A stretch of DNA of 64,000 nucleotides from Gymnopus androsaceus JB14. Lineage: Eukaryota; Basidiomycota; Agaricomycetes; Agaricales; Omphalotaceae. A model generated the notes under the pieces. That model ran no database searches. It was not told where the DNA came from and was given only the letters and a program-made list of their open reading frames with translations. Within the stretch, counting starts at the first letter, position 1. Each line of letters starts with the position of its first letter. Shown here in pieces: positions 10,546 through 22,000 of the stretch. Both the position numbers and the translations under genes were made by a program. The DNA is taken from the NCBI GenBank assembly GCA_009733575.1, contig ML769691.1:1-64000 (forward strand), in the 5' to 3' direction.

Positions 10546-11705
10546 AGAATCTACGGGGAGTAATCGCAGAACCAGCAACTATTTCATCACGGTCAGAACA
10601 AGCCTTCATCGTTCCATTAAAGATTCAAAACAAACACGCACCTGCACATTTCTCACTCATAGACTCAGGTGCTTCATGCGATTTTATAGACTGTGAACTT
10701 GCAAATACAGTTAAGGACTCAATTGTGGAACTGAAAAAACCGGTTCCATTAAAATTAATAGATGGCCAATATACGTCTGGAGGACTGATTCGATTTAAAT
10801 CAGTACTAGATATCATCTTCGAGGATGGAACAACTCACAAAAGAGATTTCCTAATAACAAAACTACATCCAAAAACACCCATTGTACTGGGATTACCCTG
10901 GTTACGCAACCACAACCCCCAAATTGACTGGAAGAACCTGAAATTCTCACTTCAGGACGATGTAATGCTGAGAGCAGCGCTCATGAGGGACATACCTTGC
11001 GCGGATAAGCTCTTCCCAAGCATTCGTTTGTCAAAAAACTATTCTCTTATACAAAACGTCGAGACAATCCCAGAACCAAGCCCTCTCAAGCAAACTCTAG
11101 GTGTCGACGATCCATTACTTCTTCATGAAAGCGAGACAGAAGAGTATTTGGAGGAAAAGAGGGCGAAGGCCAAACAAGATGGAGGCAGGGAAGTAGAAGA
11201 AAGAAGAGGAGGGAAGTATAAAGTGAAAATCAAGGAAATTCCGGAAAAGTCAAAAGAAGTGTGGCCGAATCTGGGCCTTGAAGATCCGGTACTGCTTCAC
11301 GTTGACGAACTGGAGCAGTATTACGATGAAAAAAGGAGGAAGAGGAGAAAAAGAAAGATGAGGACAAACGCGGAAAGAAAGAAGAAACGAGGACCAAATT
11401 CCGGTCCGGATACGGAATCACAGTCACATGCCAAAAACGCGAACGCGTCAATGCGTAAATTACGCTGGGCAAATACAACCAACGGGCCACGAATTAGTTT
11501 TGTGGGTGCTGCAGCATTTACCCGACTTGCGGAAGCAGGCTGCGAGACATTTACACTACATATAACACCAGGGGGAGAAATACACGAATGGGAGGAAGTA
11601 CGGAAGGAAGAAGCTCTGAGGGCAGAAGCCTTGGAAAAAGAATTGGAGGAATCAGCTCCTAAACCTCTGGATGTTGAGAGAAAAGATTCACCTTGGTGTC
11701 CATGA
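10521..11705 (+). CDS. Retrotransposon aspartic protease region
   Basis: An open 394-codon frame if started at ATG 10521, though it is more likely entered by -1 frameshift from gag (the frame is open from 10476). The retropepsin active site is LIDSGASCDF (Asp codon near 10662), followed by the VLGLPWLRNHNPQIDW motif typical of Ty3/gypsy proteases. The second half (about residues 190-330) is Lys/Glu-rich and charged, and the C-terminus links to RT. The stop TGA (11703-11705) overlaps the ATG of the RT frame (11702-11704) as ATGA, again in the -1 frame. The protease would cleave the Gag-Pol polyprotein. No lesion is visible inside this ORF. Confidence 0.85.
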   Translation: MVQNYQFPQNLRGVIAEPATISSRSEQAFIVPLKIQNKHAPAHFSLIDSGASCDFIDCELANTVKDSIVELKKPVPLKLIDGQYTSGGLIRFKSVLDIIFEDGTTHKRDFLITKLHPKTPIVLGLPWLRNHNPQIDWKNLKFSLQDDVMLRAALMRDIPCADKLFPSIRLSKNYSLIQNVETIPEPSPLKQTLGVDDPLLLHESETEEYLEEKRAKAKQDGGREVEERRGGKYKVKIKEIPEKSKEVWPNLGLEDPVLLHVDELEQYYDEKRRKRRKRKMRTNAERKKKRGPNSGPDTESQSHAKNANASMRKLRWANTTNGPRISFVGAAAFTRLAEAGCETFTLHITPGGEIHEWEEVRKEEALRAEALEKELEESAPKPLDVERKDSPWCP

Positions 11706-14699
11706 CAGGATCTCCGACCACAGCGGACCAAAATATGTTAGACAAACATGTTCCGAAACAATACCATGACTTTGCCAAAACTTTTGCTGCTGCAGAAGCA
11801 AAAACACTCCCTCAACACCGTTCTTATGATCTGCGAGTGGATACAGAAGATGATAAGCTTCCACCATTTGGGAAGCTTTACAACATGTCAGAACTGGAGC
11901 TAAAAGCACTAAAGGAGTACCTCGACAATATGCTTGATAAAGGGTTTATACGAGCTTCATCTTCACCAATAGGAGCACCGGTACTCTTTGCAAAGAAAAA
12001 GGATGGGAGCCTGCGCCTTTGTGTAGACTACCGGGCTTTGAACAAGCTCACCATAAAAAACCGATATCCTTTACCTTTGATTGGGAACCTTATTGACCAA
12101 TTGCGAAAAGCTAAAATATTCACAAAATTGGATCTTCGAGCAGGTTACAACAACGTGCGAATAGCCAAGGGACATGAATGGAAAACTGCGTTCCGTACAC
12201 GCTATGGCTCATATGAATACCTGGTTATGCCTTTTGGGCTAACAAACGCACCTTCGAACTTCCAGTACTTCATGAATGATATATTTCATGACATGGTGGA
12301 CAATTTTGTAGTTGTCTACTTAGACGACATTCTCATTTATTCAAAAGATGAGAAAGAGCATACAGAACATGTCAGGCATGTTTTGAAAAGACTAGTAAGT
12401 CACGACTTACACATAAAGCCAGAAAAGTGTGAATTCCACACTTCAACAACAGAGTATCTGGGACTCATAATATCCCCAGAGGGAATATCAATGGACCCAA
12501 AAAAGGTGGAAGTGATACAACGCTGGCCAACTCCCTGGTCTATAAAAGAATTACAGTCCTTCCTGGGCTTTGCCAACTTCTACAGAAGATTTATCGACAA
12601 TTTTTCGGGCATAGTGAAACCATTAACAAACCTACTAACAAAAAATGCACCCTGGGTTTGGACAGAAAGATGCACTGCAGTCTTTGAGCTATTAAAAAGA
12701 GCCTTTGCGGATGCTCCGATCCTTCGCCATTTTAATCCCGAACTACCCATAATTGTCGAATCGGATGCATCCGACTTTGCTATTGCATCTATTATTTCTC
12801 AATACGACCCAGAAACAGGAGAAATACATCCTATAGCATTTTTTGCTCATAGTATGATTGCAGCGGAACTAAATTACGACATATATGACAAAGAGATGCT
12901 AGCAATTGTAGAATTGTTCAAACAATGGAGGGCCTACCTGGAAGGGTCGCGATATGGAATCGAGGTCTTTACTGACCACAATAATCTACAATGGTTCACC
13001 ACTACCAAAACTCTCAGCCGCCGACAAGCAAGATGGTCAGAGTACTTATCTGGTTTCGACTTTCACATCAACTATTGACCGGGACGCTTGGGTGCAAAAC
13101 CTGATGCGCTCACACGAAGAGCTGATGTCTATCCTAAAAAACAGGAGTTAGATAAAGCCAATGAAATGAATTCAAGAATCCTACTGCGACCAGAACAATT
13201 GATGGCTGCAATGATCCTGAACGACGATCTAGATATATCTAGGATCAGGAATTCAGAAAAGGACAAATATTGGCAAGCAATGGAGGAATTGGCGAATTCC
13301 GAAAACCCAGGAGTGTTTAGAAATGAAAACGGACTCCTACTGAGGGACGGGAGGATATATGTACTGACAAACGAACCACTGCGGCTTCGAATCCTGCAGG
13401 CACACCATGACCATAAACTTTGTGGTCACCCAGGTATCCGGAAAACACAGAAATTGATCCAACAGACATACTTCTGGCCGGGTATGCATAAGGACATCCG
13501 TCGTTATGTTCGCTCCTGTCACGATTGCCATAGAGTGAAATCCGATTCCAACGAAAGTTGGACTTCTAAAACCATTGCCAATCGGAGAGAGACCATGGAG
13601 TGCAATCTCCGTGGATCATATTGTGGAATTGCCAAATTCAAATGGCTTCGATGCCATAATGGTCGTAGTAGACCGACTAACAAAACAATCCATCTTTCTT
13701 TGTGCCTTGCCATACCACAGACGATGCACCTGAACTGGCCAAATTATTTCTTCGAAATGTATTTTCAAAGCATGGCTTACCAACAGACATTGTGTCCGAC
13801 CAAGGCACACTTTTTACTTCAAAATTTTGGACCTCCTTGTGTACAATGTTGGGTATACAACAAAGACTCTCTACAGCGTATCATCCCGAGACGGATGGCC
13901 AGACAGAGAGAACCAACCAAACTCTGGAACAGTATCTGCGCATTTTCGTTAACTACGATCAAGACGACTGGGAAGAATGGTTACCTCTAGCAGAGTTTGT
14001 GTATAACAATACACCCAGCAATGCTACAGGTGTATCCCCATTTTTTGCGAACAAAGGGTTTCACCCTAAATTGACATTGTCACTAAAAAGTGTACCAAGC
14101 CATCAAGCACATCTAAAAGTGCAAGACATGAAGGAATTAATAATTTCCTAAAACTCGAGCTAGATCGAGCCAACAAGGGCTACGCAAAAGCAACTAACAG
14201 ACATCGTCGTGCAGAAAATAACGAATGGACAAAGGGTACCAAAGTGTGGTTAAAGACAAAGAATATTGCAACAAAACGACCATCTAAGAAATTAGACTAC
14301 AAAAAGTTTGGTCCATTCAGAATTAGCCAAAAAATATCCAACCACGCGTATAGATTGGACTTACCAAAGTCCATGAACAAAATCCACAATGTATTCCATG
14401 TGGATCTGCTCATGGAACATCCAAAAGAATATTATCCGGAGCGAAAACCCGCTCCACAGCCACCAATCAAAATAGAAGGGGTAGAGGAATACCTGGTTGA
14501 AAAAATATTGGACAATAAAAGAGTCAGAGGAAAAATGCAATACTTGGTTAGATGGGAGACGTACGGACCAGAAGGAGACACTTGGGAACCACTCCGAAAC
14601 TTAGAAAATGCCAAAGAAGTAGTTGAAGCTTATCATCGCTCACACCCAGGGAAGAGCATATTAAAGGAGGGGGAATGGCACCAAGAAACAGACAAATAA
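11702..14699 (+). pseudogene. pol: pol: RT, RNase H, integrase, chromodomain (broken)
   Basis: RT spans about 11900-12500 with FTKLDLRAGY and the catalytic YLDD box (near 12320). RNase H follows (ESDASDFAIASII, then YDKEMLAIVELF and FTDHNNLQW). A TGA at 13076 interrupts the RNase H/connection end, and the same frame resumes. Integrase has the HHCC finger (HHDHKLCGHPG...CHDCH, about 13400-13540), the DDE core ([26 protein letters not shown]), a GPY/F module (KKFGPFRI) and a chromodomain (EEYLVEKILD...YLVRWETYG, about 14487-14645). Frame changes occur near 13550, 13717 and 14140. With one nonsense codon and three shifts this copy cannot make a full Pol. The chromodomain would have directed integration to specific chromatin. 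Confidence 0.93.
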
Positions 14700-14849
14700 G
14701 GAAATGGTGCATAGAAGAACATAGATTGCATAGGAAGAATTACAGCGGCATACACATAACAGAACACAACACATATCATAAGGGAACATCCAAAAAATTA
14801 ACCCCTCACAGCCGGCAAAAAGTTTACAACCGCACCGCACTAGGACATA

Positions 14850-16334
14850 CTAGTCGTTTGAATTGCCGGAGACGCTATTGTTGGAAGAAGAAGCATACAA
14901 CGAGTCTCCATCTGAATGATCGAGGAGAGTTACCGGTAGTTCCGGAGGTGCAGAAGAGGGACGGGGTATAGGCTCATGTAACATGGCATTCAAACCATCC
15001 CAATTGTCAACAGCGACAAAGGGAAGGGGAGACGGAACACTAGGAGGGTAAACCAAGGTGTCGAAATCAGGCCTGACCATCGTACCAGCCTGGATAGCAA
15101 GATCAAAGGCAGAAGGGCCGGTTTTGGAGGAAAAAAGAGATGCATAGTCGCGAGCAGGGGGCAGACAAATAAGGGAAGTTTCGATGGCTCGACAACCATC
15201 AAATCCTGCTGTAACAACAGAACTAAAACCGTCCAAAATATCGCGGATATAATCCAAAAGATGTTTTGAATCGTAAGATTCGGGAGTCAAAGTACGAATG
15301 TGGGCCTGTAGGAAGTCAATATCCTTGTCCAGGGATAAATGAAAGGGAAGAAGATCGGTGCGAGTCAGAATAAGCACAGCACGTGCTAATTCAGACCGCT
15401 CCATGGCATGTTGCTCGAGACGAGTAGACAGAGAAGAAATTTCACGCTCAAAGCCTTCCTGACAATGATGAGCCGCGGCAATTTCAGCTTCAAGGAAATG
15501 AACATGCAGCAGAGTATCGGCCAACTTGCTTTCCACCTGCGCCTTTTCCAACTGAATACCCGCATGGGTTCCGTCCGAACGCTGGTTGAGGCGCTGCTTG
15601 AGAGTCCGAAGATTGTTGTGATAACCATTGCGTTCAGCAACAACTGCTCTAAAGGCCTTCTTGGAATTCTCGAGTCGGCGAGAATAATCGCGAATATCAC
15701 GACGAAGCAAGTCAACTCGGGCCTCTTGCTTCACATAATCGTCCGAGTTATTCGAAATGGTCCTAAAAACAATGAAACACGAGGTTATAACAAAAAGAAT
15801 GGAAAGGGATTGAGGAACATACCTATGAGCCAACTGCAGCTCTGCAAGCACTTTGGTATAGGCGGCATTGATACTCTCGTTCTTCCTATCAAGGAGAACA
15901 TAAATCTTCACATAGACAAGGAAGAGATAGAGAGTAAAACGCACTCCTGAACAGAATAAAGCTCAGCCTTTGTCTCCCCGAGGACTCGCTCATAAAGCTC
16001 TCGATCAGAGGCAGCTTGCGCCTGAATGCTATAAATAAAAATATAGATAGATAAATGAAAGATTCAAGGACAGATGGACGCAGAACACGAACTCGTAAAA
16101 ACGCTTGAACTGCAAATCAGCAGCGGTTAGAGCGGAAAGCAAAGGCAACTGAACGGAGTCCGGAATCGAAACAAGAGTAACAAGGGTCTCTTTGGACACG
16201 ACGCGTACATTGGTGTCAGCATTGGCACAATTAGCGTCGCAGTCGTTGTCATCAACCTCGAGAAGTTGAAGAAGGGAACGGGGAGTGTACTCCGGAGAAG
16301 GCGTATCAAGAACAATGGGGGAAGAGGCTGACAT
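14850..16334 (-). CDS. Spliced antisense coiled-coil gene inside the retrotransposon
   Basis: Minus-strand gene between pol and the 3' LTR. My model is 16334-16093, 16028-15945, 15885-15823, 15762-14850, giving 433 residues with three 59-64 bp GT-AG introns that keep frame. The first donor could instead be at 16087, also in frame. The N-terminus is Asp/Ser-rich. Residues about 80-250 form a long coiled coil (RELYERVLGETKAELYSVQE, then LENSKKAFRAVVAERNGYHN and more). The C-terminus has FDLAIQAGTMVRPDFDTLVY, an acidic/Pro stretch and a Ser/Asn-rich tail. I recognise no named family. A TATAAG box lies 55 nt upstream of the ATG. It contains no lesion, unlike gag and pol on the other strand. It could be a captured host gene or an element-encoded factor. 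Confidence 0.75.
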
Positions 16335-16387
16335 GGCTCAAACGATTAGAGCAACTGTTGGAATAAAAAGAGCATAGAAGGGTCGCT

Positions 16388-16393
16388 CTTATA
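16388..16393 (-). promoter_or_regulatory. TATA box of the antisense gene
   Basis: Minus-strand TATAAG, with CCC before it and AGCG after it, sits 55 nt upstream of the antisense ATG (16334). That spacing is normal for a fungal TATA promoter with a short leader. The stretch from here to the polypurine tract (16395-16865) has open minus-strand frames without recognisable domains. It may be promoter or leader sequence for this gene. Confidence 0.5.
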
Positions 16394-16865
16394 GGGCCAG
16401 CTTATCAGTGATAGCGAGAGCAACAAATTCGCAATACAGCTCACCAAAAGGGGTAAAACCATCGTTCCCGCCACCACAGACAAACAATCAAGCCCGCATA
16501 TCCATTGAAAAGCATGGACTGACCCGCGCAGATGGTGAAAAAATTATAGAAACGAGGCGGAGGAGACAAGGAGACTAAATTGTGACTTCGAAACAAGGAT
16601 AACGCATGCTGATATTGCCGGGAACGAACCTGGGGATTGAGGAAAAGGAATACCTCTGGAAAGAGCAAGGTATCACCTCGAGGAGTATGGGAGTTGATGA
16701 ACTGTCGAAAGAAAAAATTGCGAGTAGAACCCATGATGTCCCGAAGTCCCGAATAAACCACGAAGCCCGCTCGGCAGCAAAACCCTGGATAAAGTCGGTC
16801 CCTGAAACCTGAGCACCGAACCAAAAATTTGAGAGAGTAAACCAGGACCTCGAGGGCTCGGCCCT

Positions 16866-16882
16866 TGGGAAGGGGGGAGTAC
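16866..16882 (+). other. Polypurine tract
   Basis: TGGGAAGGGGGGAGTAC lies immediately before the 3' LTR start at 16883. This is the expected position and composition for the plus-strand primer of an LTR retrotransposon. Confidence 0.8.
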
Positions 16883-17470
16883 TGTAAAGAACTGTGTTAG
16901 CGCCCAACACTCTCACAAACACCCACGATTGGATCCGGTGACTCCGTAGCGCCCGTGGGGCGCTTATTTACTTACAAACGGTTCCGAAACACCATAGGGT
17001 ACCGAGTTTCGACTCCACTTGACTATAGTTTACCAATTTTGACTCAAAACTAACACATGCCGGTCTCACAAACGCCTCATGTACTAAATTCTCAAGTATT
17101 TAAACAACGGACACTTTTAGAATAACCTTAGTCGTAATATTTTGTATCCAAACCCCCTAAATTGAATACAACCGGACTCATTTATTCCAGTCTCAGTTAC
17201 TGAAGGGCCACCCTGACGATTTTCCAGACACCAAATACCCGATTCGCTGACGCTTTTCCAGTGGATTACATTTACGAACTTACGCTTTGACCATCACGAA
17301 TCTCTAAATACCCAATCAAATACCATCGTAGTTGTTTATAACAACTATCCATACCCAAATTCATAGTCGTACTTTCCTTTCGACAAGCCCTCAAACATAT
17401 TGTTTGAGTATACCATTTCAAACTCCACTATTGAAGTTTGGACTACAGGAACCAAACCCGGTTCTTGACA
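16883..17470 (+). repeat. 3' LTR
   Basis: 588 bp, five mismatches to the 5' LTR, same TGT...ACA ends. It is followed directly by the target duplication CTCCA (17471-17475). Confidence 0.95.
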
Positions 17471-17475
17471 CTCCA

Positions 17476-18150
17476 GCTCCTGATTTCTGGGTATCTGCAC
17501 TTCACTCAATACATTGCTGGCTCCTGGATAAATGGGTATTGTCACTCATTATGGATACTTGTTTGGGAGACCCATCAAGCTGTAGTATACACATTGACTT
17601 GACATGCAGTGTGACTTGCAGATAATACAATGACACTGCACATGGACATCATGAACTTAGAAGGCCATAGACTATGGATTTTATTGAAAAAGAAATATGG
17701 CAATGACTACAATATGAGTTATGCTTGGCTCAATCCTGAAACTGGCAATAAAGTATTGGAATGGCAAGCCAGAACTATCCAGAACTCATACTTGCCCAGT
17801 ATTTTGGTATTATTTATTATTGGTGGAGAGTTATCTTAGATATACATGTAGGTAGTATTACTATAAATGTAGTGGCACAGCCACAGCCCAAAGTGCAGCA
17901 TTGCACAGTAATGTGCAGTCCTTGCAGTACTGTGGACTGTGGAAATACAACTTGTACAGTATATAAAGAGCTCCTTCAAGCTCACTATTGAATAACAATA
18001 GTTTTTACCCCACCAAATAATATTCAGCAAGACATAGCCTTCTAATATAAAGTTTCACTGTCTCCTCTTGCAATGGATGAATGGACAAGAGCTATTGTAA
18101 GTAGCTCTTATTGACTCTTTCCAGTTTAATTCAACTTTGCATACAGTACA
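17476..18150. other. Flanking DNA between two elements, no gene recognised
   Basis: AT-rich sequence between the retrotransposon and the long-TIR transposon. A 69-codon frame at 17630-17839 (LEGHRLWILLKKKYGNDYN) has no recognised family. Short CAGT-rich palindromic repeats occur around 17880-17945. Confidence 0.5.
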
Positions 18151-18157
18151 GTGGTAT

Positions 18158-18970
18158 CACTTCAGTCACCTACTAAAAAGTACCTTGTTAGGCTCAACTT
18201 TTGATCCAATAGTTGGCCCTAAGAGGGGTCAAATCCCCGGGATATCCCATCTGGGATCACCCAAGTGTCCGGGGTCCTGGCATGGGAGACCCATGGGACA
18301 TCCATGGGATATCCATGGTCTTCTTTCAGGAAGCTGCTCTACCTGCTTGTCTTGTGTAGATTCATATCTACCTACCTACCTGCAATTAGTAGGTCTCTTG
18401 ATGCACTGTTACATCAGCATATAGTATCCCAATTCTTCATCTGTTGTTGAATACTACTACTACAATACTATTTGTTTTTCAATTATACTAGATATATCAC
18501 TCCCTTTATATGAATAGAAACATCTTAAGTATTGTATTGACATACTTTGAGAACCCTTCACTGTCATGTCTTATTATTGCAATGTTAAACTTGGCTTGGA
18601 CTTATGTACATACAACAGATATCCCACTCAGTAGCATAGTTGAGATTGCCAACTAGGCTGGAATTGGATATCCCACTCAACTGAGTATGTGGGATTCCCA
18701 GGCAACAAGGTAGCTGGATATCCCACTCAACTGACTATGTGGGATTCCCAGGTAACAAGGTAGCTGGATATCCCCCTCAACTGAGTATGTGGGATTCCCA
18801 GGTAACAAGGTAGCTGGATATCCCTCAACTGAGTATGTGGGACTCCCAGGTAACAAGGTAGGTGGATATCCCACCCACCTGAGTATGTGGGATTCCCAGG
18901 TAACAAGGTAGGTGGATATCCCACCCAACTGAGTATGTGGGATTCCCAGGTGACAAGGTAACTGGATTCT
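18158..18970 (+). repeat. Left terminal inverted repeat with satellite end
   Basis: The outer ~500 bp are unique sequence. The inner end (about 18665-18970) is six tandem ~51-53 bp units with GGATATCCCAC and GAGTATGTGGGATTCCCAGG. It aligns by eye to the reverse complement of 32695-33492 over its whole length, with scattered substitutions and small indels. The outermost 60 bp are almost identical. Confidence 0.85.
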
Positions 18971-19028
18971 TAACATACATAGAGTTGCAGCCATGTTCAG
19001 ATAAAAAATTGCATATTTTCTACATATA

Positions 19029-22000
19029 CTACAAGCCTTCTTCATCCATCTCCATCTCCCGTACATTATCCGAGAGATCAAGCACATCAATACGCTCAAT
19101 CAAGCCTAAGTCTAAATCATCTTCATCAAAGTCACTATCCTCATTCTCCTCATACTTGACATCAAATTCTTCCACAAGATCACTTTCAATCTCCTGCATT
19201 GCTTGAAGCAATTCAGCTCCTGTTGGTCCCCACAATTCCATTGGGTCCTCTCGTGGTAAAGCTGCTAATGCTTTGTCCCATACTACATACAATCACTGCA
19301 AGATCCCTTCGTTGTTCCTGCAACTGATGGAGTAGATTCATATCTAGTAAAACATATATTGCAATGTGAAGATCAATTCAGATTTACCCAGCATACCTTC
19401 GGTATCCTCCAGTCGCTCTTGCTACAATCAACCACTCCTCCATAAACCAGTCCTTTAGCGCCACCAGTTCATAGTTTAAGCGTAGAAACTCTTCATCACA
19501 ACAATCCCGAAGCAAAATACCTCAAATGCCAGTTTCTGACGATGCTCGTCACATGACCACAAAGGTGGTTCAGCTGTGTCATCATCATCCGACAGGCCAA
19601 TATCATCCCAGATGGAATCGTCAACGTCCAGTCAAGAAAAGTTCCTTAATCACAATTGGTTTTGGAGCCACTGCATTAGCTGGAGCACGCCTGGATTGAA
19701 TCAAACCAGTCATTTTGCTGCAGAGCTCATTGTATTTCCTTGCTAGCGACTGGATACCGGGATCTCGACAGTGTAATGGAGTGCTCTGTGTGATTTTGTA
19801 GCTTTTGTTCCGAAAGCTGAAGATACGACTGCATCAGAAAACAACCCCAGCTTAAATGCCAAGTGTACATACTATTCATCTGTCGCTGGAAGGATTGTTC
19901 CAGTTGATCTCTTTCAAATTTGTGGGAGCGGAGCTTCTGGCGCAATCTAAATTTCAAAGCTCATGCATTCATATGATGCATGATGAACGGGCTGGATGCG
20001 AGGTGTTGGTATTGAGTTCTTGCCTGTACTCCTAGCGCATGCTCCTTGGCGGCGAGGAGTAACTGAGTCTTCTCAAGCTTTTCTCTTAAAGGGTCCAGCT
20101 CTAGCTCCGCTGCTGCAACTTCGTAAGGCTCTGCCGAGAGATCAGTAATAATGTCCTCGAGGCATTTGACACTGTCCTGTAGAGTATCTCGTGCCTTTCG
20201 CAGTCGAAGAGCTTCTTCCACAAGCCTTCTTGGCAGATGCCTTCGACTGACCTATACATTCAGTTAATAAAGACTAGCAACGTATAGTCAAAGATAACGC
20301 ATGAAGAAGTGGCTTAGTCTGCGACTCGACCTGTAGCCTCCACTGCTCTACAAAGAAAGTCCGGGCTGCACATTGACCAACTGACGTCCTTCTGAGCTTC
20401 TTCGCGTCTTGTTCGGGCATGTTTCCACTTGCTGTGCTATCCACAAACCCAAACCCCACAGACTTTCACGATCTAAATGTTGAATTTGCGAGTCTAGTGT
20501 GTATAGACTGTTGGTGGTGCTGTATAAAAAGTCCGATAGAAAGATTTATCAGCCAAGTTAATGCGTTGTCGGAAAGAACAAAAAAAACTCACTCCGCACA
20601 CTCTCAAGTAAGCGATCAGCTTGCTGATGGAGTGCCAAAAGCGCTCACATCCCTCCCCATCGCATAGCCCAAAACCCTTGCATTTGCGTGGATGGTAGAT
20701 ACACTGGCATGGCCAGCCATGACCAAAGGCATGGAACACCAAGATTGCGAAGGAGAGACAGCGTAGACGCTCCTGCTCAAGGAAACCCCATTTCACACAA
20801 CTACGCTCCAGTTGGCAAGCGATATCGTAAAGGAGACCCACGGACCAGTCATCAGGGAGATGGTCAAATAATGTATCCACGAGAGTGATGGCGTAATGCT
20901 GGCGTTCTCCCGGGGTGGTCATATTAACCAGCCATAAAACACGGTCGTGACGACAAAGAAGACCCATTAAAGCAGTCGAATCAAAGAACTGGGTGCTAGC
21001 CTTCTGCCTGTCTGCCATCGGCAGTGGTAAAGCTTTCCCCGCAGGCATCCAGTACCGAGTTTCGGTACCCGAAGAGAACCCTCAAACCCATCTTCTTCAT
21101 CCTGGTTCCCCGCCCCCTTCTTTGCTTTTGCAGTGGCGTCTCTGCTAAGGACGCACTTCTTCAACAAAGTCCTTCCATGTCTCAACATCCTCTGGAGGTA
21201 TGAATACAGTCTTGGGATGTTCGTGTTTCGGATCCTGAGTCTTGTGTTTGTTGTTCTTTTGCGTGAAACAAGCATCCAAGCAGACTAACGTGCTCAAACT
21301 GAACGAAGTAAGCAAAAAGCGTATATACACGACAAATAGCTACATACCCTTCTGCAAAACAAGACTTGCCACCAAAACAAATTGGACACCTGGCACAAAG
21401 GTAGTCGGATGGACGTGTACGCGCCGAACCCGTGCTATCTCTACAACCTCTCTTACTAGGTCATTGATCATCTTCATCATCGACAAAGGCCTGGAGAGCT
21501 TTCGGGAGTGAAAAGCCTCTCACGCTGAGAATCACTCCCCGCAGGAGTGTTATTGGCCAAGTGATCATCCTCGGTGTCATCTAGAACCGCCTGGCGCGAT
21601 CTTTGCAGAACGCCATCCACAAATTCGTTGGTAAATTGTTGTAGCCTATTATACCACAATAAAGTGTTTGCAAAACGCCGCCGAAGAGGATCCTTAAAGT
21701 ATAATCAGTTGAACTTTCCAAAGTGATAATGAAGATGATTCACCTGTCCATGCAACTGGTATCCCTGGGATTTGAGGAAATCTTCAATTGTATTGCACAC
21801 GGCGGTGTTGTTGGGAGAGATGCGAAGGAAAAGACGTGTTACAAAGTCCAAAACACGAAGGTCCACAGCCAAGCTGGGGCGCAGTGGCGCACAACCAAAA
21901 AGTCCGCGTTTCATAAGCTGAGTCGGGGCGGTTTGGCAGGCGCATGTTCTTAGAGTAATTTTTTGAAGATCTGAAGGAGCATTATGAATAATGAATGATT

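Larger units (their letters stand above)
5792..17470 (+). mobile_element. Ty3/gypsy chromovirus-type LTR retrotransposon, full length
   Basis: This 11,679-bp element has two 588-bp LTRs with TGTAAAGAACC/GGTTCTTGACA ends. It is bounded by an exact 5-bp target duplication CTCCA (5787-5791 and 17471-17475). Order inside: an extra ORF, gag, protease, RT/RNase H, integrase with chromodomain, then a 2.2-kb region with a spliced antisense gene, a polypurine tract and the 3' LTR. This domain order defines Ty3/gypsy, and the C-terminal chromodomain puts it among chromoviruses. The LTRs differ at 5 of 588 positions, so insertion was fairly recent. Even so, gag has one nonsense codon and pol has one nonsense codon and three frameshifts. 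Its length is well above a typical 5-7 kb fungal chromovirus because of the extra sense ORF and the antisense gene. Confidence 0.95.

Noticed and set aside
14675..14971. 98-codon plus-strand ORF after the chromodomain
   Set aside because: Basic low-information sequence that overlaps the end of pol in another frame and runs into the 3' end of the antisense gene. No domain.
14850..16334. Antisense ORF as an env-like gene
   Set aside because: It is on the opposite strand, spliced, mostly coiled coil, and shows no signal peptide or fusion/transmembrane pattern. The only hydrophobic run in the naive frame comes from reading through an intron.
18665..18970. CRISPR-like regular repeats
   Set aside because: The units are contiguous tandem repeats without unique spacers, in a eukaryotic transposon end.
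18665..19099. Minus-strand open frame with repeated LPCYLGIPHTQL peptides (also on the other strand at 32659-33055)
   Set aside because: It is the translation of the 53-bp satellite units in the TIRs, seen in several frames on both strands. Not a protein gene.
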